64,000 nt of DNA from Rotaria sp. Silwood1 (GCA_905250075.1 CAJNOP010000385.1:132325-196324), one strand, 5' to 3'. Positions 20,902-33,151 are shown, numbered from the stretch's first letter. Notes: generated by a model from the letters alone, not told the origin. Numbers and translations are program-made.

Positions 20902-21944
20902 TAGAGCCCTGTGGAGCCACGATTTTTTGGTCCTATCTCGATCCCGAATCATAAGCACGGGGTGCCAATTCTATCCAGGTCCCACCGTTTTGGTCCTGAA
21001 GACTCTCACGGTCTGTGCATGATATGTTTTCCTAACCAGGTACTCCCATCCTTGTTACACTAATTATTCTGGGGGATTGATGATCCTGAACCAAGATCTC
21101 TAATCAAGAATGTGCATACAAATTGTCATATCATGTAGACGCAGAACCCACGGAAACAATGTAAACCTGACCGACTGGCTAAGATTTTCAACAGGATCAA
21201 AGTTGCCTGAGTCTTTGGGCCAAGCGACTCATGGAAAAATCGTTGCAAGTCAGCACACAAAAAGATTACATGACAGTTACATCCGACAACTTTTTCTTCA
21301 TCTGTCAGAGATTTCTTTATGGCTTTCCTATTAGAGTTCTAAAGCTCAGGTTTCGAAGGATCACTTTTGTATTAACTTTATGAAAAAGATCTGTGAATTT
21401 ATCGCCGCTGTATTTTGTAAATAGTAAGATATATTTAGAGTGCATAAGTACTAGATGACAACTCAAAAGGGTATGATGCTTATTTTCTGCAGTGACATAT
21501 TACAATGAAAAGAAGAGTAATTATTGATCACTTGGATTGTTTAATGAATTTATTTCATTATTATCTTTCTATCATCAAATTTAGACGAAATCTCTGATAT
21601 AGATACTATTAAGACCCTAGATATTAAACGCTGCACTATAACTTGATGAATCGAACTCGGAAAAGCCTCTTAGATACCTAATAGGCTAAAAACCTAACAT
21701 TAATCAGATAGCTTAACGATGAACTGACAAAGATTCAATTCTATCCCTTCCCATGAGTTTTCTATGTATGAGTTAAAAAACAAACTAATCAGCAATACTG
21801 AACTGCAGATATCATAATACATGCAGCAATCATCTTTTATTTTTGTGACTACAACAGGATTCACCTTTGGTCCCGTCTTGATCCTGGCTCAGTAGTTTTC
21901 TGGAAATTTGGTCCAAGTCCCGCTCTTGGTCCTGCAGGGCTCTA
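20902..21944. mobile_element. hAT-like non-autonomous element with 8-bp target duplication
   Basis: It has perfect 10-bp terminal repeats TAGAGCCCTG / CAGGGCTCTA and several subterminal GGTCC/GGACC motifs in both ends. It is flanked by GTATTGAA (20894-20901) and ATAGTGAA (21945-21952). The other palindrome arm has the uninterrupted site, reading GTAGTGAA on the complementary strand, one mismatch from each flank. Eight-base target duplications and short terminal repeats are typical of hAT transposons. No transposase-like frame is visible in the 1043 bases. Confidence 0.7.
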
Positions 21945-22473
21945 ATAGTGAATAAGAGAATCCATCTGCCTTCTTACACTAGTTTTCTCCTAAAAATAGC
22001 ATCATGGGATTCCTCTGCTAACAAGTCAACTTGATTGCGAAAGAACCATTTTTTCAAGGTAGATAGAACTCATTGAGAGCTACAAAATGGTAAGACCAAT
22101 ATGTATGCAAAAATGCTGTCCTCGATGTTTTCTAAAGAACACACTGTTGAAATACTATAATAAATGCATAGGTAGGACACTTGTGTTTCGATTATGTCAA
22201 CTAAGGAGAGATTGTTCCAGTACTCATATGGAGTGTGGATACAGAAGCAACTTAAGAAAACGGAAAATGAATAGTGGTAGTCGAAAAAGAGTTCAAAAAA
22301 GCATTCATGTATAAACTGTTGAGATAAAGAAAACGGTTTAACATTACAAACCTCTGGTTGAAAAAAAATATTGGACTTTAAATGAACTCGAATATAGGTT
22401 CACGTATAAAGTTGCCCAGAAGATTTTTGAATGAAACCAAACACACTTTAATAAAATATCTCTGAGTTTGTTC

Positions 22474-22797
22474 TTAGGTTGATACGAACTCTTTACTGAC
22501 GAAATTTCGATTTGCCTCTTTGCGACTATGCTTTATCATACAATCATAATCATATGCCAGGAGATGATTATTCGTTTGGACTTCTATTGTAGTGCGACTG
22601 GATTCCTGCTCCGAGAAACTGTTTGATTTCTTTTCGATTCTGTTGGCAAAAGAACTCATTTCGAGAACAGTTATGAGGGATTCCATACGATGATACATAC
22701 TCCTATTCCCCAAATGCTCGGGCTCGGCCTTTTGGTGTCTTGTGTGGGCTTTTTCTAGCTCTACTCGAGTGGTATTCTTGCTTAAAAAGTTGATTTG
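22474..22797 (-). other. Unassigned open frame, possibly a coding remnant
   Basis: A frame of about 108 codons is open from roughly 22797 down to the stop at 22474. It has balanced, charged composition (RVELEKAHTRHQKAEPEHLG, then MYHRMESLITVLEMSSFANR) and lies in the left-only block of the palindrome. No domain recognised and no start context. It may be a captured exon. Confidence 0.25.
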
Positions 22798-22815
22798 GTT
22801 CTATGGAATAGAGCT

Positions 22816-24840
22816 GATGAGGGAAGGTCTCCAAGTGTCAAATCACTTTTTGATCGACTATATGCTCAAACGATAGACTTTAATGAGCTATCAAATTAGC
22901 CGACAAGAGTTTGGTTTTCTAGACCTCTTGAGCCGGAATATATGATTATTACTATTACTAGTTTTGTTTTAATAGTGAACTGATATATTCGGTATTTTGA
23001 CTAAACATGCTTCGATCCCACTCAAATTCATATCAATACTAAGGAACTCACTACGGATGAAGATTTCAGAGTTTGAAGATAAATCATTGTTTCTTATCGA
23101 ATATATAAATCTGTTTGACATACTGATAGATTATTAAAAAGCAGCATGTGTTCTTGCTGAAAGATGCAAGTATCGAGTTCATCTGATATTATCAACACAC
23201 ATTCATTTCATAGTGAACATGCATGTAGAACTACCAGCTCATTTGTCGATACTTTTGTTAATAAAATTGGAGAAATGAATTTGTGTATTTTTCACTATAG
23301 AACATACAGTACTAATATAGTAGACTTCATTTCTGAAAGATGTCGATATCTCGCATGTGTATTTCATTGGCCAAAATAATCCTTTTTTTGTTTGAATACG
23401 TTCGTTGCATAGAATTGTTGATGATCGAAATCGGCAATGAGAGGTAATTGGATACGGACGTAGTTCAAAAGTAAATGATATGCCAAGTAAAAGGAGTGCC
23501 TAGGGGAGTATATGATCGCCTAAAAGGAAAAATATATATATATTTAATTGCGATGCATAATTTCTATTACTATTACAGATATCATAGATGTGATTGCTCC
23601 TCATGTTTGTTGATTGGATGTAGTTATCTTGACTATATATTATGTATTGAACATTTTCTCAACAACACTCACTTCCACTGATTAAATGATTCAATCCATT
23701 TGCTTTGTTTTTTGTTGACTCTTTTTTGATTTATTAACACGTTACTGAGCTTATATCACATGATGAAAATTAAATAATGTCATCGTTCCAATTTTTGTTA
23801 CCAAAAGTATCGACAAATGAGCTGGTAGTTCTACATGCATGCTCACTATGAAATGAATGTGTGTTGATAATATCAGATGAACTCGATACTTGCATCTTTC
23901 AGCAAGAACACATGCTGCTTTTTAATAATCTATCAGTATGTCAAACAGATTCATATATTCGATAAGAAACAATGATTTATCTTCAAACTCTGAAATCTTC
24001 ATCCGTAGTGAGTTCCTTAGTATTGATATGAATTTGAATGGGATCGAAGCATGTTTAGTCAAGATATCGAATATATCAGTCCACTACTACAACAAAACTA
24101 ATGTCGGATTTTTTTAAAAGTACCAACGACTATCTTTTGAATAACTTTATAACGGTTCTAGTTATAAAGCTCGGGTTTTCACCATTAGAAAGAGCAAGTC
24201 GAGGGACGTCGATCTCTATAAAATTCATTAGGTTTACGAGTCTTTTGTATGGTTATTTGCAGTCGAGTATCTTATCGGTTGTCTATTTTCATGAGTTTCC
24301 ATGACAATTTAACATCTAATTGGACCAAAATGTAGCCTAAATCGTTCTGTATTTGTGTTAAAATTTTCAAATCTTACTATTTTATCCTTGATTTTTTTTC
24401 TTATGCCTTGATGTTAAAATGTGAACATTTTGGCACAAATGTAGAACGGCTTAGGCTACATTTTGGTCTAATTAGATGTTAAATTGTCATGGAAACTCAT
24501 GAAAATAGACAACCGATAAGATACTCGATTGCAAACAACCATACAAAAGACTCGTAAACCTAATGAATTTTATAGAGATCGACGTCCCCCGACTTGCTCT
24601 TTCTAATGGTGAAAACCCGAGCTTTATAACTAGAACCGTTAAAAAGTTATTCAAAAAAATAATCGTTGGTACTTTAAAAAAAATCCGACATTAGTAATAG
24701 TAATAATCGTATATCCCGGCTCAAGAGATCTAGAAAATCAAACTCTTGTCGGCTAATTTGATAGTTCATTAAAGTCTATCGTTTGAGCATATAGTCGATC
24801 AAAAAATGATTTGATAGTTGGAAACCTTCTCTCCTAAGAT
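22816..24840. mobile_element. Inner foldback element of the palindrome
   Basis: The left terminus is GAGGGAAGGTCTCCAAGTG and the right terminus, read on the opposite strand, is GGAGAGAAGGTTTCCAAC. The arms (22816-23275 and 23805-24840 less the 591-bp insertion) are near identical over several hundred bases, including CTTTTTAATAATCTATCAGT in one and its complement in the other. The loop of about 530 bases holds no recognised gene. A similar terminus occurs near 48440 and at 63893, so this may be a dispersed family. Confidence 0.6.
24101..24691. mobile_element. Foldback MITE with TA target duplication (Tc1/mariner-like)
   Basis: The termini are ATGTCGGATTTTTTTAAAAG and its imperfect complement at 24672-24691. 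Arms of about 270 bases are roughly 95% identical by eye, around a loop of about 50 bases. It is flanked by TA at 24099-24100 and 24692-24693. The inverted sister arm at 22951-22970 reads straight through (ATTACTAGTTTTG), with a single TA at 22959-22960 where the element sits in this arm. A TA target duplication with an empty site is characteristic of Tc1/mariner-family MITEs. Confidence 0.85.
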
Positions 24841-25335
24841 CAAATGCACACAATTGTTCTACGAATGCAATTATTATATGATTTCAACAATTTGGTCTTT
24901 AGAAAATATCGAGGACAGCATTTTTTCATACATATTGTTCTTACCATTTTGTAGCTCTTGGTGAACTCTATCCACCCTGAAAAAATGGCTCTTTCGAAAT
25001 CAAGTCGACTTGTTATCACAGGAATCACATGATGCTATTATTATGAGAGATCTATTATGAGGAGGCTGATAGATTCTTTTATTCACTACACTATAAAGTG
25101 TCTGCAAAAGTTATTCTGTGAGACAAGAGTAGTATACTGTTGAAGTGAGAAGCATAAATTCTATGGAAGAGGTTATGAACCAAATGATTGTTGTATATAG
25201 GTCGATCTGTCAACCAACCTTTCCTCGTTCTTTTCTTAAAGTAGAGTACTTGATAGTCATTCTTTTCAGATACTAGTGAAGTAGTAAAGCAACAGTAGCT
25301 GTTAGTGTAAACAGAAAAAAAGAGTTTCAGCAGAA

Positions 25336-25653
25336 ATGAGTGAACCGAATGCAATGTACAATCCGATCAATCACTATGGCTTACCATCAAAGGTAGCACA
25401 AGAGGCGTACGGCTTATTTATGAAATTTGATCGTAATCGTAATGGTTCAATTACATTAGATGAAATACAAGAATGTGTGAGACTTGCGAAAGTACAATTT
25501 GAAGATACTGATATGGATAAGATGCTTCTTAAATATATGGATTTAAATGAAGATGGTACTGTATCACTTGATGAATTTATGAAGTTTATGGCTGCTGTTC
25601 ATCGTAATGAATGTCAGGAATTTAAACCATTTGTTACCGATGTCAAAAAATGA
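25336..25653 (+). CDS. Two-EF-hand calcium-binding protein (105 aa)
   Basis: Single exon with start MSEPNAMYNP. Two canonical 12-residue EF loops are present: DRNRNGSITLDE (residues 32-43) and DLNEDGTVSLDE (69-80). Each has Asp at position 1, Asn at 3, Gly at 6 and Glu at 12, so both should bind calcium. Flanking helices (AQEAYGLFMKF, DEIQECVRLAKV, DKMLLKYM, DEFMKFMAAVHR) complete one EF pair, about half of calmodulin. No signal peptide or membrane segment, so it is probably a cytosolic calcium sensor or buffer of the calmodulin/troponin-C-like class; the target is unknown. The gene begins about 110 bases after the right edge of the large palindrome, and a splice-acceptor-like TTCTTTTCAG sits at 25260-25269, so a non-coding first exon is possible. 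Confidence 0.85.
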   Translation: MSEPNAMYNPINHYGLPSKVAQEAYGLFMKFDRNRNGSITLDEIQECVRLAKVQFEDTDMDKMLLKYMDLNEDGTVSLDEFMKFMAAVHRNECQEFKPFVTDVKK

Positions 25654-26118
25654 TGAAGGACATGGTGATATATAAAAAGACATTTTCAAATATGGCAGAA
25701 CTTTACGTTTTTTTCTTATCTACTTATAAGATTTTTTTGGATGTTATTATATCAGTGAATTGCATCTTTTTTTTCGTAAAATTCAAAAAATAATAAGAGT
25801 GTTAATTCATATAAAATATACCACAATATTCAAAAGGAGCGGTGTCAATGACGAGATATATCCTCCTGGCCAAAATAAACGACACACCTTATTTTTTTCG
25901 ATTATTTCTCTCTACCATTCTCGTTTGATCTCATATTTATACCACAAATATATCTTTAAGGGTGTACGTGCCAGGGTGTTAGTGAAGAATTTAGCTGCCA
26001 CGATCGCGATTTCGTCCATACTAAAGGACTCACCAGGTGGCTTTAATTCATCCTACATATAGTCCTTACGAAGATCGATACGGCTATTTCGAAACTACCA
26101 GTATGCCTCTTAAGAATA
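25654..26118. other. Intergenic, nothing recognised
   Basis: 3' flank of the EF-hand gene. No clear AATAAA close to the stop and no other gene. Confidence 0.35.
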
Positions 26119-26192
26119 GGGATGTGGCTGCGGCTGTGGTTTGTACGAAAGAAAGACGCCGACATCGACATTCACACCGACACACCCACACG
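26119..26192. repeat. Telomere-like island, partly decayed
   Basis: GGGATGTGGCTGCGGCTGTG on the left; ATTCACACCGACACACCCAC on the right. A readable coding remnant begins at its right edge. Confidence 0.65.
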
Positions 26193-26434
26193 TTATCCAT
26201 GTATGCTGTATCTTCACCAAATGTTATCGTAATATGCAAAGCGCAAATCGTAGCACAAAGATCTATGATGAGCTGTTCAAAGTCATGACAATTGATGTAA
26301 TTCAGTGAGAGAGAAAAACATGTGTGTCAAATGATTTCATACAAGCGAACACACTTTTGCCTGTTTATTATAAAGTTCCTCTGGTGAATGAATGGCAAGA
26401 CAGTGAAGTTAAGAAACATACAATAACAAACTAG
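26192..26434 (+). pseudogene. Cysteine-containing coding remnant beginning at an island edge
   Basis: The frame HVCCIFTKCYRNMQSANRST, then KIYDELFKVMTIDVIQ, stop (26306-26308), then ERKTCVSNDFIQANTLLPVY and YKVPLVNEWQDSEVKKH to TAG at 26432, has strong coding character across one in-frame stop. Family not recognised. It starts directly where the C-rich arm of the island ends, as the kinase remnant does at 4523. Confidence 0.4.
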
Positions 26435-27049
26435 CAAGTTGATTGATGTGTATAATATTGTTGATACCGAGGTGTTCGATTGAACTGTAGTCGTTGGCGA
26501 AGATTGGCAATGGCTCCTTTCTGAATCCTTCGCTCAGTGATAATTGGCAATATTTTAATGCATGTAGACTAAATATTTGACGATACAGGGCCTTGATTCC
26601 TGTAAAAGGGACCGACAGAAAGGATAATCAATGAAGATACAAATGATAGAGAAACTATTTGAAGAAGAAGTTCTTCCATATATTTAGATTCAATTTGATC
26701 AAGAACAAGTCTTTCAAATCGGAAAAATTTTGTTAGTATATGAGTCGAAAAAAAGATTAAATCATAAATAATAGGATTTGATACTCAAAAAGAATTAATT
26801 CGATGCACATGGGTTATAAAAATATCTGTATTGTAACGTTCAAAACCCGATTTTGACATGAATGAGATATTGATGTTAATTGGAAATCTTGAATTGGCAA
26901 TAAGATTACGAAGTCGTATATTCAGATTGAAAAAAAGCTTCATATATATCATACATATCCAGATATTCGAATATTTCGTATCGCAGTTCATTGCACAGAT
27001 CTTTAAAATTGGTAATAATTTATCTTGATAATCTCAACAACAAGAGTAA
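26435..27049. other. Intergenic, nothing recognised
   Basis: AT-rich. The short minus-strand frame 26785-26991 has no supporting context. Confidence 0.35.
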
Positions 27050-27162
27050 GGTGTGGGTGTGGAAGTCTAGGAAAATAGGACCTACGACCGCATCTACACC
27101 CACACCCACGAGTACACTCACACACTCACACTCACACCCACCTATACCCACACCCATACCCG
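27050..27162. repeat. Telomere-like island
   Basis: GGTGTGGGTGTGGAAGTC on the left; a long right arm of ATCTACACCCACACCCACGA, then CTCACACTCACACTCACACC and further units to 27162. Here the C-rich arm is the longer one. Confidence 0.8.
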
Positions 27163-27518
27163 CATTGCATTTACAGAAGGATCGAAGCTTGGGACGTCTA
27201 TAGAGAAATTAAAATTTCTCAATATCTGTAAATAAATCTTCCGACGAGTTGTCATTAAAATCAATTTCGTCATAGACTCCTTTGATTTGGAGAGTATCTA
27301 GCAATAAACAGACAAGAAGAACTTATGATCTCGATTTTATTTTCATTCAAATATATACAAAAAAACAAATAATTATATAAATTAATAAAGGATAAAAATA
27401 AAGTTCATAAATACTTATGAAAAAGGAATGTTTGGATTCATTCAGATCATAATTAAGCAATCACATTCTTCAAAACCAAAATTAAATGAAGATTTTTATT
27501 TGAATTATCCATTGTAAT

Positions 27519-30500
27519 TTATTCAAACCTGTAGGAAATTTCCTTTTCATGCTGCTTCAGATAATTTTCTTGGCCTTGTTCAATAATATCCAATTGTTTT
27601 TTCATATCATCAATCGTGCTAATAGTTTCGATTAGTTTATAGATCTTCTGTAAATCGATATTTGGACATTTCAATTTGAATGCATTTTGCTTTTCTTCAT
27701 ATTTTTTTCTTAATTCAATCAATATATTTCGTATTTGTGAGTTCAGACATTGAGAACCTTTTGCTGAACAAATTTGACTTTCCTCATCAATTATTTGTTT
27801 GAGTGCATTCAAGAAAGGATCTTTGAGTTTTGATGTATTCGAAACATAAACATAAAAGTGAGCAAACTCAAAAACAACTTCTTTAAGTTGATTGTAATTG
27901 GACTTCATTTCGATATCAGATTGTTCATCTTCTTCATAGGTAATTTCATATTTAAGTATATAGTTGTCGTCAATATGTTTCTTAAGAATACAATCATATT
28001 CATCATATTCGTCATAAACTAAATACAAATCATCAGGTAGACTCCAAATATTGCTGTGTTGCTTTGAAGTACGTTTGGTCTCATAAGAAATATCTGAAGA
28101 TTGTGGGATAATAACAAGATTAAGCTTTATTTGTGTCTTTGAATGCTTTTCTTTTTTCAATATAATATTTCGAAGCATATTTCGCATTGTTTCTAATATC
28201 GGAAAGATTCTTTGACTGATTTTAATTTGTAAATGTTCAATTGATTGCCATTGACTATGATCATAAGGGTCTAACGTTTCAGAAATATATTGAAAAAGTC
28301 GATTTGATTCAGTTACTGACACTTTCCAACTTGTTTGATATTCTTCTTCTTCATATGTATCGAATTCGATTTTATTTTGAAGAGCAATTAAATAACGAAA
28401 TGCTTCATTATCGAAACAAAAAACATTCGATTTATTAAATGGAATATCTTTAGTTGGTAAATTATTAATCATTTTTTGATTAATGGAGCAGTATCACCTG
28501 GAGCAAAGAAAGTTGATCGAGTATTCGTAAAACAAAAGATAATATTATGACGAGCATTTTCACTAAGAAAATTAAGTAAATGAGTGAAATATGATCGAAG
28601 AACAATATTTAATTTTGATTCATTCGGCTTAAGAAGTATACAAATTGCATTTAAATGTGAGAGATTATTGATAAATGATAAAATATGTTGCATATTGTAA
28701 TCATCTTGATCTAGACCACGAGTATCACCCATTCCTGGTGTATCAATTATTCTAAAGTAAGTGTGAGTATCAATTTTAAAAACATACGATTTACAATGTT
28801 GAGTTACTGATTGACCCGGATGATCATAATCTTCATTGGAATCGGCATCACCAAATTTAACAATTTGCTCTTCAAAACTGTGACCAACTGTCAAAAGAAA
28901 TGAGACAGGCATAAGTATTACAGGGTCACTTGAACGAGCTGCTTCAAACGTTTCAAATTGAAGATAATTGACAAAAGCATTGATGAATGTTGATTTACCT
29001 ACACCAGATTCACCGAGCAGAAGAACATTGATATAATTAGTAGTTGGCAGAGATGGTAACGTATCAACCTGTTGTTCAGTTGATGGTGTTAAGTCAGAAG
29101 TTGATTGAGTCTGTAATTCTGGTAAGTGATCTTGCATTTGTTCACCGTTGAAGTATTCATTTAATGGGAATTGATTATTCGACGATGAAGAATTTTTCAA
29201 ACTTGGTGAACCCAATAATCTTTCATTGTCATTTGACTGGTTTTTTGATGATTGTACGAGTTCTGAAATTGATATTGATGGCATATTTGATAGACTATTT
29301 GGTTTTTGATCATGTGCTAATTTTTCACTTAGTACAGAAATATGTATTTCATTTACTGATATTGGAGATTTCATTGGTGTGACTGTTTCATCAATGTTAT
29401 TAGATTGTTTATTTGGAATATTTGAATTCTTAGTATTTTTTTGTTGCAAATCGTTGGTGCGTTTTTTATTATTTGTAGATGCTTGAGAATCGTTTGCTGA
29501 CATGTTTTCATTTGACGATACTGGTGGTTGCCATGATGTATGTGTTTTTTTTGTGCTCTTAGGCTGTTCACTTGAAGGATTTGAATCTTCGGTATTTTTT
29601 TGTTGGAAATTGTTTACGCTGTTTTTATTATTTGCAGGTACTTGAGAATGGTCCGTTGGAATATTTTTATTTGGCAATACAAGTGGTTTCGGTGGTGTGA
29701 TTTTTTCGTTTATACTCGTAGGCTGTTCATTTGTAATATTTGAATCTTTATTGTTTTTCTGTTGGAAATCGCTTATGAAGTTTTCATTATTCGGAGATGC
29801 CTGAGAATGTTTTGTAGGAATGTTAATTTCATTTGGTAATAATATGTTGAATTTTTTAGTGAGAGTTATGGTGGCTTGCTCATATGAAAGTATTCCCTTT
29901 CGAACTTTAATAATCAAATCACAAATGCGTGTGGTTTCTTGTGGATATGTTGTTAGTGCCTTTTTGATTTTGTTTTGGACTATATTAAGTTGTGCTTGAG
30001 AATATTCTTCCATTGCATTTCTCGCTTCTTGTTCGATCGGAATAACTAACTCTGGTTTTTGAGTTGATAACTGAAGCAAATATTGTTTGACACTTCTATG
30101 AAATGAGGGTTCAAGCAGAATAAATTTATCTTCCTCGGCAGAGTGATTAGGATAAAACCATTTGATATCACGAAGACTATATTCCAACGGATGGTAACGG
30201 TAAGCATGTGGCATTTTTATAGTTATTGAGTCCAATAGTACAGGTAATTGGTGTATTTGGGTTAGTTCAGGTGTATTAGAGAAGATTTCGATAATCTTGA
30301 TTCGACTCAGGGAAATTTTCTCTGCTGTTTTTAATTCAAACTTGTCAGTTGTTAATCGTTTACATATTTCTTGGAATAATATATCAAGAGAAGTTTCATT
30401 ATTAGAAGATAGTTCTAATACGGCAAACACTTGAATACCTGATTTGATTCCTGAAATAATGTGAGTTGCATTGATTTTAGGTATCTCTCTCGGAATATAT

Positions 30501-30952
30501 TGTCTAACTACCTTTGGAGCAAATTTAATTGATTCATGTTGACCAGAATAATAATAGTAAAAAAATCGAATGTTTTGATTGCTCGGAAATGAATAATTAA
30601 CTAATGAAAGCATACCTTCTCCTGGTACAATATTTAAGATAACATTCAGCCATAGTTCATCATGAATACCAATATCATGAAATAACTTTTGACAATCAAA
30701 TGTATCACTGTTCATTACGGTACATCGGACTGTTTCCATGGGTATTATTTTTATTGTGGGAGTTTTCCCCAATGGTAATGTTTTAAGTATTTGATCTGTT
30801 CTTACATCATAGAAAGAGCCAAGAACACCGGACTGATTGACAGCTAAACGTCTTATGGAATCTTCATCCAATGTTAGGGCGTTGTTAGCATATTTTATCA
30901 TAGCCGCTCCAGTATTTCGAAATCTTTGTGATAAAGAAACAGGACCACTCAT
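27519..30952 (-). CDS. SNTX-like N-terminus / repeat linker / GIMAP-like GTPase, one frameshift
   Basis: The gene starts at 30952 (MSGPVSLSQRFRN). Residues about 25-300 resemble the N-terminal region of SNTX/MACPF-related proteins, with VLGSFYDVRTDQILKTLPL and ATHIISGIKSGIQVFAVLE. A helical stretch follows. Residues about 372-531 hold three copies of a 53-54-residue Asn/Gln-rich repeat (units beginning LPNEINIP, LPNKNIPT and SSNENMSA). The GTPase domain follows: P-loop GESGVGKST (647-655), switch II DTPGMGD (737-743), and CFTNTRS where the G4 motif is expected. The frame hits TGA at 28469-28471, just after an A6 run (plus strand 28472-28477). Homology-like sequence continues at once in another frame (DIPFNKSNVFCFDNEAFRYL) for about 317 codons, ending in a coiled-coil-like tail. 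It is either a recent one-base frameshift, a sequencing error, or slippage. AATAAA follows at 27495-27500. Likely an intracellular immune-type GTPase; SNTX relatives include fish pore-forming proteins, but poration here is not implied. Confidence 0.75.
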
Positions 30953-33151
30953 TCTAAATACAATTTCAATCTAATCTAAAAAAAAGAATAAAATTCAATC
31001 AATTATAGAAGAAATTTTCAAGTATTATGATTTACGTTTAGGAAGAGCTCTATGAAGATGTGCTGTTTTAGATTCTTACGCAGTCTTAAGTTTTTATTTC
31101 TATAAATTAATTTATTCTTGTTTTTGGTTACATATGCATTGCTTTATAAGATGCTAACAACTGATCCGATTGCGATAGAGATTAACACCTGTTTTCGATA
31201 TTTTCATCATTCTCTTCGAGACTCAATATTTAATATTTCTACTGTAAACAATTAAAAGAGACGATTAACTTTCAACGAAAAAAGAATGTTAATATTAGCA
31301 TTAAATATTAATAAAAGCTCTATGTCAAACAAAGAAAAACACAGGTTTCTTACTCGTTTCTATTTTTTTCTATAGACGTTAAAATAAAAAAATTTATTTG
31401 ATTATTTGTTCAATTTAAATCAATTGCAATTTAGAGCCGTATTTGGTTTTAAATAAAAATAGTCAAGCTGGACATTGCAATGTTTTACAGGGACTTTTTT
31501 TCTTCGTCTACGATTATCCGAAATCTGTGTGAAATATTATTTTTCAAAGATTAGTTCAACCGATGTATATTTGACACAAAAAAATTCACTAATTAATTTT
31601 CTATCAAGTAAACAAAGCAGAATTTGGTTTTTAATTTACGTAGAAAAGATACATTTGGTATAGATAATGTCACTTTACTCAGTATACTATGTGATGGTGA
31701 TGCCAAGTTGTCTCAGCCTTCTGCGAATCTTTGAGCTCCTCGGATGGAATTTTTTAAAGATGGATTTTAGTTGCCGGGAAGTTGAAAAGTTCGTAAGAAA
31801 GCTAAACGCTGGTTCCACTACTGGCACTATAATCTTTCAACTTTAACTATCCTTTATTTACGGTCATAAGTTTCAACGAAGGATAAAATTTTTGCCCTAA
31901 ACTTCTTTTGTTTTCACATTAACGACATTCTCAGTATTAAGATTTTTTTTGTTTATACCTTTCAAGATCATTAATTATGATAATACTATGTGACTAGAGA
32001 AATTTTTAAATAATAAATTGTTTCGAGAAAAATATTGGAAAAATTTGCATTTTTTTTGCTTATGTTGGCTGAAAAAAAACAGTGAGATTCTTATTTTTGT
32101 CACTTATCTTTACAAGTTTGTGATTCATGTTTAGTTTGCAGTTGATTCTCATTTGTTTCTGACTTTAAAAAGTAGTGTTGAAGAAAAAAGCAAGCAAGGA
32201 AGAACAATAATGTCTCTGTTTTAGAAGGTTCATCATAGTATTTTAATATTCACAACAGTCACATGCAGAACAGAGAAAAAAATAAATTTGCAAATAAAAA
32301 CAAATCAAATGTGAGTTGCAACTGCACAAGAAGAGCTTGGTAAAAGTTGTAATTGGTAATATATGACACGCAAAATTTTGACTTGAAATTTTCCACACAA
32401 CAGTGACAATATTTACTCATAGCACAAGGAAAAACACACGCAAAAAATAGGAAATGAATTTTCTTAGAGCAAAAATCCAAAAATAATAATATAAGTATGT
32501 GCAACCGTTGTACTACTTTTTTGTCTATATGATCACATTCCACATCTTTTCGCAGCTTTGAGAAGAATAGCAGGTCACCGATTAATGTCAAAGTATAGCT
32601 TAATCTTCGATGATACTACTATAATTTCCTTTTTTTCAGTCAAAATTATTCTTATCATACGTCTCAGGTATGATCATGAATTTTATTTGACTTCATCAAT
32701 GATTGATACTTTCATTTACATTTAAGTTGACATCAAATTTCATCTTGTTAGTAATCAAAGCACGCATCTTGCTATCGATATTTTTCTTTAGAAAGTAGAA
32801 ATATCTAATGGAAATGAAACGAATATGTTTGTATGGATGCAATGATTCGGTAGATATTTAAGTGATTTGACTTTCTTCAACAGACCTCGAGAAAATATTT
32901 AACAATTTTGTCTTTAAATGTTCTATACATAAATTCGCTCTCTCTTGAACTTCCACTAAGTTGAGTACAAAAGTCAATAGCTTTGATGATTGTATATATC
33001 TTACTAATGAATATCTCCAATCTTTATCTACATTAATCATCCAAGTTAATAAAATTATCTGTTCATTATCAAAGATAGAGAATACAAAAAGTATAAATGT
33101 GATTATTGAATATTAAAAAAAAATTTGTCCTAGAAATCAACTTATTGTAGA
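30953..33151. other. Long intergenic stretch, nothing recognised
   Basis: 5' flank of the GTPase gene followed by AT-rich sequence. Frames at 31475-31663, 32259-32591 and 32858-33040 lack motifs, splice context or codon bias. Confidence 0.35.

Larger units (their letters stand above)
20765..25225. repeat. Large nested inverted repeat (palindrome) with insertions
   Basis: Left segments 20765-20893, 21953-22215 and 22816-23275 match, in inverted order, right segments of 23805-25225. Landmarks are GCAGACACTTTATAGTGTA (20876 / 25092) and GAGCTACAAAATGGTAAGA (22076 / 24939). The arms are interrupted by later insertions: a hAT-like element in the left arm (20902-21944), a TA-flanked foldback in the right arm (24101-24691), and a left-only block at about 22320-22815. 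The two arms therefore serve as filled and empty versions of each other. Confidence 0.75.

Noticed and set aside
27519..28472. Treating the 317-codon frame as a separate gene
   Set aside because: Its sequence continues the GTPase family directly after the A6 run, and its apparent ATG overlaps the upstream stop, so it is the frameshifted 3' part of one gene.
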